Shown in pieces: positions 18,801 through 25,719 of a DNA stretch of 64,000 nt. The stretch is from Roseihalotalea indica. GTDB taxonomy: Bacteria; Bacteroidota; Bacteroidia; Cytophagales; Cyclobacteriaceae. The DNA lies in NCBI RefSeq assembly GCF_022458895.1, contig NZ_JAINFL010000010.1, positions 1-64,000 on the forward strand. The letters run 5' to 3'. Made by a program: the position numbers and the translations under genes. Under the pieces are notes generated by a model. The model searched no databases and was not told the DNA's origin. It saw nothing but the letters and a program-made list of their open reading frames with translations. The first letter of the stretch is position 1, and every line of letters starts with the position of its first letter.

Positions 18801-19136
18801 ATCCACTCCGGTGATGGTACCATTGGTGGTACCCTTCACGAGAATGTTTACTCCGGGTAATCCTTCCGCGTTTTCCCCATCGGTTACTTTGCCAGAAATG
18901 GATTTATCCACCGCAGACTCCAGTTGCAGGGATGCTACCGGGCGTTTATTTTCAAATAATGATTCTTTGGTGGGAGACTGTACAGATTCATCAGCCTGAC
19001 TGGCGGTTGATGGTGGCGGTAACGGGGGGCCATCGTTTACGGATGAGGCCAGGGTTTGCCCCCAGCCGTGATAACTCAGCGAACTGAAGAGCACGAGTAA
19101 CACCAGCGCTCTGGTCATAGATAAAGCGTGTTGCAT
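15879..19136 (-). CDS. SusC/RagA family TonB-linked outer membrane transporter
   Basis: A 1085-residue TonB-dependent receptor. Sec signal (about 1-26), then a low-complexity linker, a carboxypeptidase D regulatory-like domain (about 80-160, SGKVTDGENAEGLPGVNILVKGT), the TonB box/plug region (VVVGYGTQQK, RGINSIS, VIDGVPL, IEVLKDASSAAIYGSRGANGVV) and a 22-strand barrel ending in GINVGF. An EF-hand-like loop (DINGDGVLNSDD) near residue 920 is common in SusC proteins. No STN anti-sigma interaction domain is present, so regulation by a trans-envelope sigma cascade is not expected. It imports a glycan or glycoside captured by SusD. It is the first gene of the susC-susD-sulfatase block. Confidence 0.97.
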   Translation of the reverse strand: MQHALSMTRALVLLVLFSSLSYHGWGQTLASSVNDGPPLPPPSTASQADESVQSPTKESLFENKRPVASLQLESAVDKSISGKVTDGENAEGLPGVNILVKGTTNGTITGVDGSYSITMADDAETLVFSSIGYVTQEIAIGGRSIIDVTMSPDVQSLEEVVVVGYGTQQKSHLTGAVGSVKMDRELQSRPMVEFGQAMYGKVPGVQVINSNGRPGTSSSIQIRGINSISANSSPLIVIDGVPLPNYDLNLINPSDIESIEVLKDASSAAIYGSRGANGVVLVTTKSGQSGKAKFTINYSYGVQEEIDRIEVMNAAEYAQASIDAAQNGWIDTGGDPNAPNTLEARGHYKYMWPEELENPETLTDTDWQDVVFRVAPLQKIDLNVAGGNDNMTYMLSGGYVKQRGIVVNSDYEKYSFNFKTSAKVNDWFRLGGMLNVVYDHEDEPYNRIVEWAVQYPSIYPVYGKNDYLGDPTTTPGFENYDAILFRAKNGHPLYRITDDIQHRRFNSLGNIYGQVDLLPGLIFKSTLNYFYRRIDDTDYQAIDHNMGPNYITEGAMIVGQDRTINYNLQNLLTYDRSFGGHQFSALLGYEYYKEDFYGANAQRRGYNNDVIHYLSGGQNVFQATDNATERVLMSYFSRLTYNYEGKYLLSASIRRDGSSRFGPNNKWGLFPSLSLGWIISDEAFMSGLEQISNLKLRASYGFTGNDQFADYRWIGAMSQGRFALGNNLGATYYPSGFTNPDLEWERTQQLNLGLDIGVLNNRVMLESDYYVSRSDGLLLDVPVPSVTGFTNVFKNIGELENKGLELNLTSYNLTGNLKWSTQLNYSRNRNKVVALGEDDAPMIYSPGFGMESINKVGEPVFNFYGYQYDGVYMNQAEIDADPAHYESATPGDGRYADINGDGVLNSDDRTVIGNFAPDFTWGMTNNFSYKGFDLSFLFQGVQGNEVYDNNIHRSMLYHEGRNYYKEVVNRWRSEEEPGDGYHYKLTVDLDGLEKTASSYWIVDGSYFRLKSLTFGYTFSPNLLERIKLGSLRVYFNGLNLFTSKNAPIFDPENYNGNATESWRRGVTHSPYPTAKVYSLGINVGF

Positions 19137-19770
19137 AGTTGTTGATATTAGTAGTATAAAAATAAACTCAGCGTAACGGCTATTTCAATAATGGCACATC
19201 TCACCCTTCTGGTGATTCTTAGCACTCATTGCCTAAAATAGTTACCTATCTGTCGGTTGTAATCTTAAGGGGGGTACTGCCCCATCTGATCATCTTATAG
19301 TAATATGAGTAGTTTCAGACCTTCTCAGGATATATGATGATAAACCCAATCATGGGATTGGTTCTATCACTGTAATTGATTGATCGATAAATGTTTAATT
19401 GTTCCGGGTCGGATCTATATTCGGGCCCGTTGCCCTTCATGCTTACTGTTCCCAGCAGTCCCAGGCAGGCTGATCGGGATGGTTGAGTAACCAGCTTGCC
19501 TTTCTTCTTCAATAAGTCTACAAAATAGTACGAATACCTCCTTAAACCTCCAGGCGAGAACGGATTTACAATACCCACAGGCCCGGCTTGGACTTGACAT
19601 ATGAGCCCTATCGGGATTTAAGGAGTAGTAATATCGCTTATTCGGAGAAGAATTCCTCACCAAAAATGGTGAAAAGTAGGCAATGATTGCTTTAACCCCG
19701 CAATAATGCTCCACCAATAGTCAAGTAAGATTCTTTCAAACCCTATAGATATAAAACCTTCATCCCTTCT
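19137..19770. other. Intergenic region upstream of susC
   Basis: This 634-base spacer between the FGE gene and susC holds no convincing gene. Two short minus-strand frames at 19315-19578 and 19415-19717 overlap each other and lack protein-like composition. It is the natural site of the susC promoter and regulator binding; a palindrome at 19271-19283 is annotated separately. No TTTG-N19-TAnnTTTG promoter was found by eye. Confidence 0.5.
19271..19283. promoter_or_regulatory. GC-rich palindrome, possible operator for susC
   Basis: The 13-mer GGGGTACTGCCCC is a near-perfect dyad (GGGG...CCCC with A/T core pairing) about 135 bases upstream of the susC start. It stands out in AT-rich surroundings. 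The position suits an activator or repressor site for the glycan locus. Binding is not shown; this is inference from symmetry and location. Confidence 0.3.
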
Positions 19771-20874
19771 TTAGCTGGCATCTTTCACACAACGGAACCC
19801 CAAATGCTCCTGTCCGGAGTCAATGGCGGTGGCCATACGGGCACTGGGACGATAGTTAGAGCAGTATTCTTTGCTGCATAGGTAAGAGCCACCTTTGATA
19901 ACTCGCTTAGGCGTGAGCGGCTCCTGAGGGTCATAGCTCTGTTCGGGACCGGTGGGATTGCGACATACGGTGATCTTGCTCATTTGAGCGTGTGTATCGG
20001 GGCGGTACCAGTCTGAACTCCACTCCCACACATTGCCAATGATGTCGTACAGACCGTAGGCATTAGGAGGAAAGCTCTCTACGGGCGAGGCCCCGGCAAA
20101 ACCATCGGTACTTACATTGTTGTAAGGGAAATTTCCCTGGAAAAAGTTAGCCAGATACTTACCCGACGGGGTTAATTCGTCGCCCCAGGCGAAAGGATGG
20201 CCTTCATTTCCACCCTGAGCGGCAAATTCATACTCGGCTTCAGTAGGTAATCGCTTACCTGCCCACTCAGCATACGCTTTGGCATCCTCATACGCAATGT
20301 GAACAGCGGGGAAATCATCTTTGCCTTTAATAGAACTACCCGGTCCCTCCGGCTGTCTCCAGTTCGCTCCTACCTTCCAGGACCACCACATGGAGTAATC
20401 GTAGAGAGGTACTTCATGAGCGGGGGGATCAAACACCAAAGACCCCGGCTGTAGCACCTCTTCCGGTGGCTTCGGGGTGTCTGGTGGCAGTTGTTTCTTC
20501 ATCTCCTCCCAGTTAATAGGGCGCTCCGCCACGGTAACATAACCGGTTGCATCTACAAACTTTTTAAACTCAGCATTGGTCACTTCGTGGGCATCCATCC
20601 AGAAGCCCGATAGCTCTACCGTATGGGCTGGCCCCTCTATTTCATTAGCTGTTTGATCATTGCTACCCATCATAAATTGCCCACCTGGTACCCAAACCAT
20701 GCCGTCGGGAGCCTCACCGGAGGGTTTGGTGGAAGTCAACACACTGGTTTCAGGGGTAGATTGTTCCGTAGCGGAGGGGGTATCAGCAGTGGCTGACGCT
20801 GTTTCAGTGGGATTAGACTGGCAGGCTAGTAAGCCAATGCCGAAAGATAGGGCTAGAAGGGAATAGCATTTCAT
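19771..20874 (-). CDS. Formylglycine-generating enzyme family lipoprotein (SUMF1-type)
   Basis: A 367-residue protein with a lipobox at Cys18 (GLLAC) and an FGE-sulfatase domain from about residue 57 (GMVWVPGGQFMMGS) to the end (LGFRC). Unlike structural relatives such as GldJ and GldK, it keeps the two copper-binding catalytic cysteines: Cys333 and Cys338 in GGSYLCSKEYCSNYRPSAR, matching the SUMF1 active-site motif. It should oxidise the sulfatase CxPxR cysteine to formylglycine with O2. The sulfatase encoded in the same cluster is the obvious client, and both carry lipoprotein signals. It lies upstream of susC, separated by a 634-base gap, so it may have its own promoter. Confidence 0.9.
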   Translation of the reverse strand: MKCYSLLALSFGIGLLACQSNPTETASATADTPSATEQSTPETSVLTSTKPSGEAPDGMVWVPGGQFMMGSNDQTANEIEGPAHTVELSGFWMDAHEVTNAEFKKFVDATGYVTVAERPINWEEMKKQLPPDTPKPPEEVLQPGSLVFDPPAHEVPLYDYSMWWSWKVGANWRQPEGPGSSIKGKDDFPAVHIAYEDAKAYAEWAGKRLPTEAEYEFAAQGGNEGHPFAWGDELTPSGKYLANFFQGNFPYNNVSTDGFAGASPVESFPPNAYGLYDIIGNVWEWSSDWYRPDTHAQMSKITVCRNPTGPEQSYDPQEPLTPKRVIKGGSYLCSKEYCSNYRPSARMATAIDSGQEHLGFRCVKDAS

Positions 20875-21092
20875 AGAAATAATCTCGCAGTAGGTTGTAT
20901 TAAGCTATTATCAAACAAGCAAGGTACCGAATACCCATTCAATACTCAAATAATAGCGCTTTGAATAATAATGAAACGTCAATAACCGGAGAAAGCGTTC
21001 CTGATATACTATAATGAGGAATGAGTACTAGGATAATTTTCTAATACTATACTTGATAAAATCTTCACTGATAAGGCAGAACCTCATACCGT

Positions 21093-21782
21093 TTATTTAA
21101 TTTCCACCTTATTCTTAACACAATAGTCTTCATAACTCTGATAGTTATCAACATTATTTAAATAGTTAGCATACTCTTGATAATGTTGTGCCGCATAATC
21201 TATTAATTCAGAAAAGTCTTTCTCTTGTTTTCCAGTTGATATTAACGCTTTTAATTGAAGCAAAACACTCATGAGATTTGTATAATCTGCTTGTATATTG
21301 GTAGATGTGAAGCCAATTACTCCCATTGGTAATTCATGAAGGGTAAAATCAATTTCCCATAGCAATGCTTTTACCAGTTTATCCTTCGCTTTCTTATTCT
21401 GAGGATCAACATTTATAGCTTCCTCCAGAAGGGCGACCTTAGTCCATCGCCCTTCGCCTAGTTGCTCCTGAAATTTCTGGCGTTTATAAATCAATTGATC
21501 CATTTCAGCTAACCAGTAAGCAGCATATTGTTTTCTCTGACGATAAAAATCTAATAAGACAGGAAAGAGAACGTCTTCGAACAATGGCATACGAACGGGT
21601 ATATCCTCTTCTGCTTCAAATTTTGCATAGCACAACTCATTTACCCAATCCTTTTGCTCGTTTCTATCGACTTTTTGCCATTCACTTATAAACTCATCAA
21701 GCTTGATAAGAAGCGAACTTCGGACTTTATCACGCTCAAGTTCCATATATTCTACCCATACCTCTCGGTACCTACTTTCCAT
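21093..21782 (-). CDS. Hypothetical helical protein
   Basis: I do not recognise this 229-residue protein. It is acidic, rich in Glu, Lys, Tyr and Gln, and looks entirely alpha-helical, with no signal peptide and no membrane segment. Residues about 100-150 (LLEEAINVDPQNKKAKDKLVKALLWEIDFTLHEL) resemble a single TPR-like unit. Two Cys residues (near positions 51 and 222) are far apart. It is monocistronic, flanked by long spacers, with an AT-richer sequence than the glycan locus. Proteins of this kind in Bacteroidota often sit near contact-dependent toxins or immunity genes, but no toxin is seen here. Confidence 0.6.
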   Translation of the reverse strand: MESRYREVWVEYMELERDKVRSSLLIKLDEFISEWQKVDRNEQKDWVNELCYAKFEAEEDIPVRMPLFEDVLFPVLLDFYRQRKQYAAYWLAEMDQLIYKRQKFQEQLGEGRWTKVALLEEAINVDPQNKKAKDKLVKALLWEIDFTLHELPMGVIGFTSTNIQADYTNLMSVLLQLKALISTGKQEKDFSELIDYAAQHYQEYANYLNNVDNYQSYEDYCVKNKVEIK

Positions 21783-22311
21783 ATCTCCAAAATAAAATCA
21801 ACATATTAATAGAGCATATCACCCCTATACGATTTTAAGGGATATCTATAGACATTACGTAGCTATAACAAACTTTATCAATGCTTAAACTTATGGATAA
21901 AAGCGCCTATATAACATTGGAAAGGTCTATCAAGCGGAGGTTCGCATTACCTTTTTACCAAAAATGCTTCTATCTCCCGGAAGATCATACACCCCATGGA
22001 TACATGAAAGCCTTATCTGCTGAAAGATAGCTCTATAAAAACTGCTTTTATAAAACCATCTACGAGGATATCAGCCTAAATTGAGGACACTGCTCCCTTT
22101 ATTTTTATGGATATAAAGAGCTGATTGATCGTGATAAATATTTTATACGGCAGGTAGAGGGACTGTACCTTAGCCATTTGCCAGGTTTAACCCCACATTT
22201 CCTTCTTCATAGCAAAACATCTCGGAACATGTACGGGGATACTAGGCTGAAAACTGTCTTCCAGCCCTTGTATCCTCCGTGATATTGAGAGCCTTTATGC
22301 GAGAATCTGGC
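21783..22311. other. Intergenic region without identifiable gene
   Basis: A 529-base stretch between the hypothetical gene and the Gfo/Idh/MocA gene. No start-to-stop frame of useful length exists on either strand. A 65-codon stretch on the plus strand (about 22085-22279, with YGYKELIDRDKYF) is open but has no start until late; it may be decayed coding sequence. A small inverted repeat (TATAAAA/TTTTATA) lies near 22035. The region probably carries the promoter of the hypothetical gene. Confidence 0.45.
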
Positions 22312-23301
22312 TTATGAGATAGACACCCACTGGTTGGTTTGGCCAGACTCCCGGAGTGCATCCAGCACTTTCATGTTCCGAATAGCATCGATGGGAGGCG
22401 TCGGCACTGCCGTATCTTCCCGGATGGCCCGGGCGAAGCCTTCGAACTCGGTGATGTACTGATCTTCAGGACCTAACTGCACCTCTCGCGTGCCTACGCT
22501 GGTAGTAACGGTAACTTTAACGGGTACATCGGCCGGAGTATTGAAGGGAATATCGATAGAAATTACCCCGCTGCTCCCGTGTACGTCCACCCGCTGGTAG
22601 GGAAAGGTTTGAGTAGCTACGGTAAACTGGGCCCGAGCATTCCCGAAGTCCAGTATCCCAGAGGATAAAATATCAGTTTCAAAATCTTTATGATACGTCA
22701 GCTGGCTGACCACTCGTTTCGGCTCCGATTGCATCAAAAACCGGCTGGCTGACACCGCATAACAGCCAATATCGTACAGTGCTCCCCCACCCTTTGCCGA
22801 TTGATTACGGATATTATTAGGATCAACGTTGTTAAAACCAAAAAATGTGTTCACCAGTTGTACTGTCCCCACCTCTTTGGTACGAATCAGCTCCAGTACG
22901 TGCTTCCACTGGGCATGAAAACGGTACATAAATGCCTCCATCACCTTCACTCCTTTGGATGTAGCGTAATCAATGCCTTCCTGAGCCTCGTCAGCCGTGA
23001 GGGCCAGCGGTTTTTCGCACAACACATGCTTGCCCGCATCGGCTGCCTTCTTGATCCACTCGGCATGCATATGGTTAGGCAGAGGAATATAGACTGCCTC
23101 GATGGTATCATCGGCCAGTAGCTCCTCGTACGAGCCATAGGCATTGGTAATATTATAGGTATCGGCCGCTTGTTGAGACCGCTCCAGCGAGCGAGAAGCA
23201 ATACCGTTCCATTGAATAAGGGGAGATTTGGCTGTGGGAATACCGATCTTCTTCATGAAGAAACCGGATACGCCCAATACACCGAATGATACAGGTTTCA
23301 T
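22312..23301 (-). CDS. Gfo/Idh/MocA family oxidoreductase (cytoplasmic)
   Basis: A 329-residue NAD(P)-dependent dehydrogenase without signal peptide. The Rossmann start (VSFGVLGVSGFF) is followed by YEELLADDTIEAVYIPLPNHMHAEW, the family motif CEKPLAL (about residue 95) and GGGALYDIGCYAVS (about 170-183), which places it among the xylose/dihydrodiol dehydrogenase-like group. Length is typical. It is a single gene, separate from the exported paralogue at 9178-10512, and could oxidise sugars after import. Substrate unknown. Confidence 0.88.
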   Translation of the reverse strand: MKPVSFGVLGVSGFFMKKIGIPTAKSPLIQWNGIASRSLERSQQAADTYNITNAYGSYEELLADDTIEAVYIPLPNHMHAEWIKKAADAGKHVLCEKPLALTADEAQEGIDYATSKGVKVMEAFMYRFHAQWKHVLELIRTKEVGTVQLVNTFFGFNNVDPNNIRNQSAKGGGALYDIGCYAVSASRFLMQSEPKRVVSQLTYHKDFETDILSSGILDFGNARAQFTVATQTFPYQRVDVHGSSGVISIDIPFNTPADVPVKVTVTTSVGTREVQLGPEDQYITEFEGFARAIREDTAVPTPPIDAIRNMKVLDALRESGQTNQWVSIS

Positions 23302-23606
23302 AGGTTGTGAATTGTTAAATTATTATATGGCTGATTGTTTATTGCCCATTACTTACCACTCGTCCTTCTTTGATCGTTAATGATTTGTCGTTAATTGCTA
23401 CCTCATTCGTCATTCATCATCGATCAGACAGACTGTGTACGGGGGCAAAATACAAACTAAGGTGAGATTCCCCAATGTTTTACTTCCTTATGACTTACCG
23501 AATCATTTGACCATTGACCTGCGTTATGCTTGGGTAACCCCTACAACTTACCTCAAATCAGCGGTAATTTCTCTGGACTTTTACCGCGTTATAAACTAAA
23601 AACAGC
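23302..23606. other. Divergent intergenic region with repeat words and a possible minus-strand promoter
   Basis: The spacer separates the minus-strand oxidoreductase from the plus-strand esterase. Bases 23395-23425 (CCTCATTCGTCATTCATCATC) share words with the inverted repeat at 8043-8091. On the minus strand, TATTTTG (23446-23452) preceded 20 bases upstream by TTG (23473-23475) loosely matches the Bacteroidota promoter. No gene is visible. Confidence 0.35.
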
Positions 23607-24257
23607 ATGTCATTAGAATATATCAAACAATCACCTCGCGTACCATCTAAGCGTCCGCCCTTATTAGTGCTATTGCACGGGTTAGGAAGCAACGAACGGG
23701 ATTTATTCTCCTTTGCTCCTCAGTTAGACCCGCGTTATTTGATTATTAGCGTACGAGCTCCGTTAGCGTATAGCTTCGGCGGCTATGCCTGGTTTAACAT
23801 CAACCTGAATGGCACCATGCCTCAGGCCAATGTTAAGCAATTAGAAGAGGCAAGACAGCAATTTTCCGCTTTTCTGGATGAGATCATTGAAGAGTTTCAC
23901 CCCCATTCTGATCATATCTATCTGGCCGGCTTCAGTCAGGGTGCAATCATGAGCTATGCCACCGCTTTAGCCGAACCAAACAAGCTTACGGGACTGCTTG
24001 CCATGAGCGGTTACATTCTCCGAGAGACTGTTCCTCAAACTCCCATCACTTCTGACCATCGCCGACTGAAGATATTGGCTACCCATGGGGAGTATGACCG
24101 GGTATTACCTGTGTTTCTTGGGCGAAATGCAGCTGATTTTATGAAGGAAAACCAGTTTGATTACCAATATAAGGAGTACCCCATGGCCCATGAGGTGAAC
24201 CAGGCCTGCTTTGCTGATATCAAACACTGGCTGGATGAGCGGGTAAGTGACCTATAA
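23607..24257 (+). CDS. Carboxylesterase/phospholipase family alpha/beta hydrolase
   Basis: A 216-residue soluble esterase of the acyl-protein thioesterase/YpfH type. Nucleophile elbow GFSQGA has Ser110; Asp164 (HGEYDRVLP) and His195 (MAHEV) complete the triad. The oxyanion-side motif LLHGLGSNERD is at 22-32. It has no signal peptide, so it acts in the cytoplasm, cleaving small carboxylic esters or lysolipids. It is a single gene, divergent from the oxidoreductase and convergent with the nucleotidyltransferase-like gene. Confidence 0.88.
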   Translation: MSLEYIKQSPRVPSKRPPLLVLLHGLGSNERDLFSFAPQLDPRYLIISVRAPLAYSFGGYAWFNINLNGTMPQANVKQLEEARQQFSAFLDEIIEEFHPHSDHIYLAGFSQGAIMSYATALAEPNKLTGLLAMSGYILRETVPQTPITSDHRRLKILATHGEYDRVLPVFLGRNAADFMKENQFDYQYKEYPMAHEVNQACFADIKHWLDERVSDL

Positions 24258-24261
24258 TCAG

Positions 24262-24377
24262 TGCGTGGTGATGAATGATTGATGACGAGTGAGTGGCTCA
24301 ACGGTTGATTGCTGATGGTTTGCCCATTAGTGAGGGGTAACTTTATTTACTACTCATTCGCCATTCTTCACTTATCA
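24262..24377. repeat. Imperfect inverted repeat in convergent spacer
   Basis: GATGACGAGTGAGT (about 24280-24293) and ACTCATTCGCCATT (about 24352-24365) pair with about 3 mismatches in 14, with additional ATGATT/AATCAT-type words outside. The words are related to those in the spacers at 8043-8091 and 23395-23425. It lies between convergent genes and could end transcription in both directions. Confidence 0.4.
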
Positions 24378-25463
24378 TTAAATATACTCGTCTCCCTTTT
24401 GGTCTTCGGCCTCCTTGAGTATATACTTTAACTGTTCAACTTCTGACTTGGGGCAGATTAATAGCACATCGGGACTATCAGCGATTAGAAAGTTATGCAG
24501 ACTGTGGGCGATAATAAGCTTTTTGCCGGTACTTTTGATATAACAGCCTTTGCTCTCGAAGGTAAGAGAGTTGGCTTCAATCGTGTTCTCTTCCCCTTCC
24601 TGAAGCTTCAAAGCAAATAGGGAGTTCCATGAATCCACTGCAGACCAATCAAAATTCCCCAGCATAACGTAATTACTATCTGTTTTTTCGAGTATACTAT
24701 AGCTAAGAGAGCTGTTCTTGCATTGCGAGTATGCTTTTTTCAGAAAAGATGTTTCGTTTTCAGTACCATAATACTCGCTTCCCCCGGCAAACACTTCGGC
24801 AACATCAGGCAAGTAACTGTTTAGTGCATGAATGATGCTGTTCACATGCCAGATGTAAATATCCGTATTCCACACAAAATCGCCACTGTTCAAAAACAGA
24901 TTAGCCAGTTCGATCTGAGGTTTTTCGGTTAGAGTCTTCACTTTTTTTACTACTCCCCCGCTATCATAATGGTATTGAATATACCGGTAATTAGTTTCCG
25001 GTTTGGTAGGCATGATCCCGATCATCAGGATCTTCTTTTGATCGGAAGCAGCGACCTCCAGCGCCTTGCCCATATCCCGGGAAAAAGCTACCTCACCAAA
25101 AACAGCATGGTCAGCGGGCATCATTACCATAACCGCTGTTGGGTCGATAGTTTTGATCCGGTATGCCGAATAAGCTGCGGTAGTAGCCGCCCCCCGGTTA
25201 GTAGGTTCAATGAGTAATTGGCGAGCGGTAAGATGAGGGAGTTGATCTCTCACCAGCGAGGCATATTTTTCGGTAGTTGCCACCAAAATATTAGCCTCTT
25301 TTCCGAACGTTTTACACCGCTCGTACGTAAGCTGAAGCAGCGATTTGCCGGTTCCTAATAAGTCCAGAAAAGGCTTGGGTATATGCTTCCGGCTAAAGGG
25401 CCAAAAATCAGAAGCTGTATGGTTACCCGTGGTAATGACCACAAATGTATTAGTACGCGCCAT
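24378..25463 (-). CDS. Mannose-1-phosphate guanylyltransferase-like protein with degenerate signature
   Basis: A 361-residue nucleotidyltransferase of the GDP-mannose pyrophosphorylase family. Strong family blocks are present: PKPFLDLLGTGKSLLQLTYER, EPTNRGAATTAAY, VMMPADHAVF, SGDFVWNTDIYIW, DWSAVDSWNSL, and the ending DVLLICPKSEVEQLK...GDEYI typical of Bacteroidota homologues. However, the N-terminal nucleotide-binding loop, normally AGGxGSRFWP, reads TGNHTASDFWP: the glycine-rich stretch and the key Arg are gone. Family members make GDP-mannose from mannose-1-phosphate and GTP. Whether this copy is active, altered or regulatory is unclear. Single gene. Confidence 0.8.
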   Translation of the reverse strand: MARTNTFVVITTGNHTASDFWPFSRKHIPKPFLDLLGTGKSLLQLTYERCKTFGKEANILVATTEKYASLVRDQLPHLTARQLLIEPTNRGAATTAAYSAYRIKTIDPTAVMVMMPADHAVFGEVAFSRDMGKALEVAASDQKKILMIGIMPTKPETNYRYIQYHYDSGGVVKKVKTLTEKPQIELANLFLNSGDFVWNTDIYIWHVNSIIHALNSYLPDVAEVFAGGSEYYGTENETSFLKKAYSQCKNSSLSYSILEKTDSNYVMLGNFDWSAVDSWNSLFALKLQEGEENTIEANSLTFESKGCYIKSTGKKLIIAHSLHNFLIADSPDVLLICPKSEVEQLKYILKEAEDQKGDEYI

Positions 25464-25586
25464 AGTCGTTTCTTATTCCCACCTTCCACGTATTCCACGC
25501 ATGGAAGTTCTAAGGTAGGTCTCTTCTATCCATTTACCAAGCTAAGATTACCGCTATTAGGAGAAAAAAGGTTTGAAAATATTTTA

Positions 25587-25661
25587 ATGAAAGAACAAAT
25601 TTGCTGTATATTTTGTAATAATCTGGCAATGCGCTATATTCAACTATATATTAACTTTTAG
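25587..25661 (+). CDS. Possible 24-residue leader ORF upstream of recQ
   Basis: ATG at 25587 opens a 24-codon frame with three Cys close together (QICCIFCNN) that stops at 25661, only 5 bases before an intrinsic-terminator-like hairpin. The arrangement resembles an attenuator leader peptide, but no codon run gives a clear sensor logic and no firm promoter is seen. It may equally be chance in AT-rich DNA. Confidence 0.25.
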   Translation: MKEQICCIFCNNLAMRYIQLYINF

Positions 25662-25666
25662 AAAAG

Positions 25667-25697
25667 CCAACGATCAAACACGAGCGTTGGTTTTTTT
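25667..25697 (+). terminator. Intrinsic terminator hairpin just upstream of recQ
   Basis: CCAACGATC (25667-25675) pairs with GAGCGTTGG (25682-25690) with one mismatch around a 6-base loop, followed by seven T (25691-25697). Upstream AAAA can pair with the T-run. It ends 22 bases before the recQ ATG. No annotated plus-strand gene ends here, so it would terminate a short leader transcript. Confidence 0.65.
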
Positions 25698-25719
25698 ACG
25701 TAAAATATCTTCTTTGACA

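Noticed and set aside
19315..19717. Two overlapping minus-strand frames upstream of susC
   Set aside because: Mutually overlapping, no family resemblance, basic and Ser-rich as expected of chance frames in a regulatory spacer.
19771..20874. GldJ/GldK-type structural protein
   Set aside because: Both catalytic Cys of true FGE are present and a sulfatase is encoded alongside.
22085..22279. Open stretch with YGYKELIDRDKYF
   Set aside because: No start codon near its beginning and no recognised family; kept only as a possible remnant.
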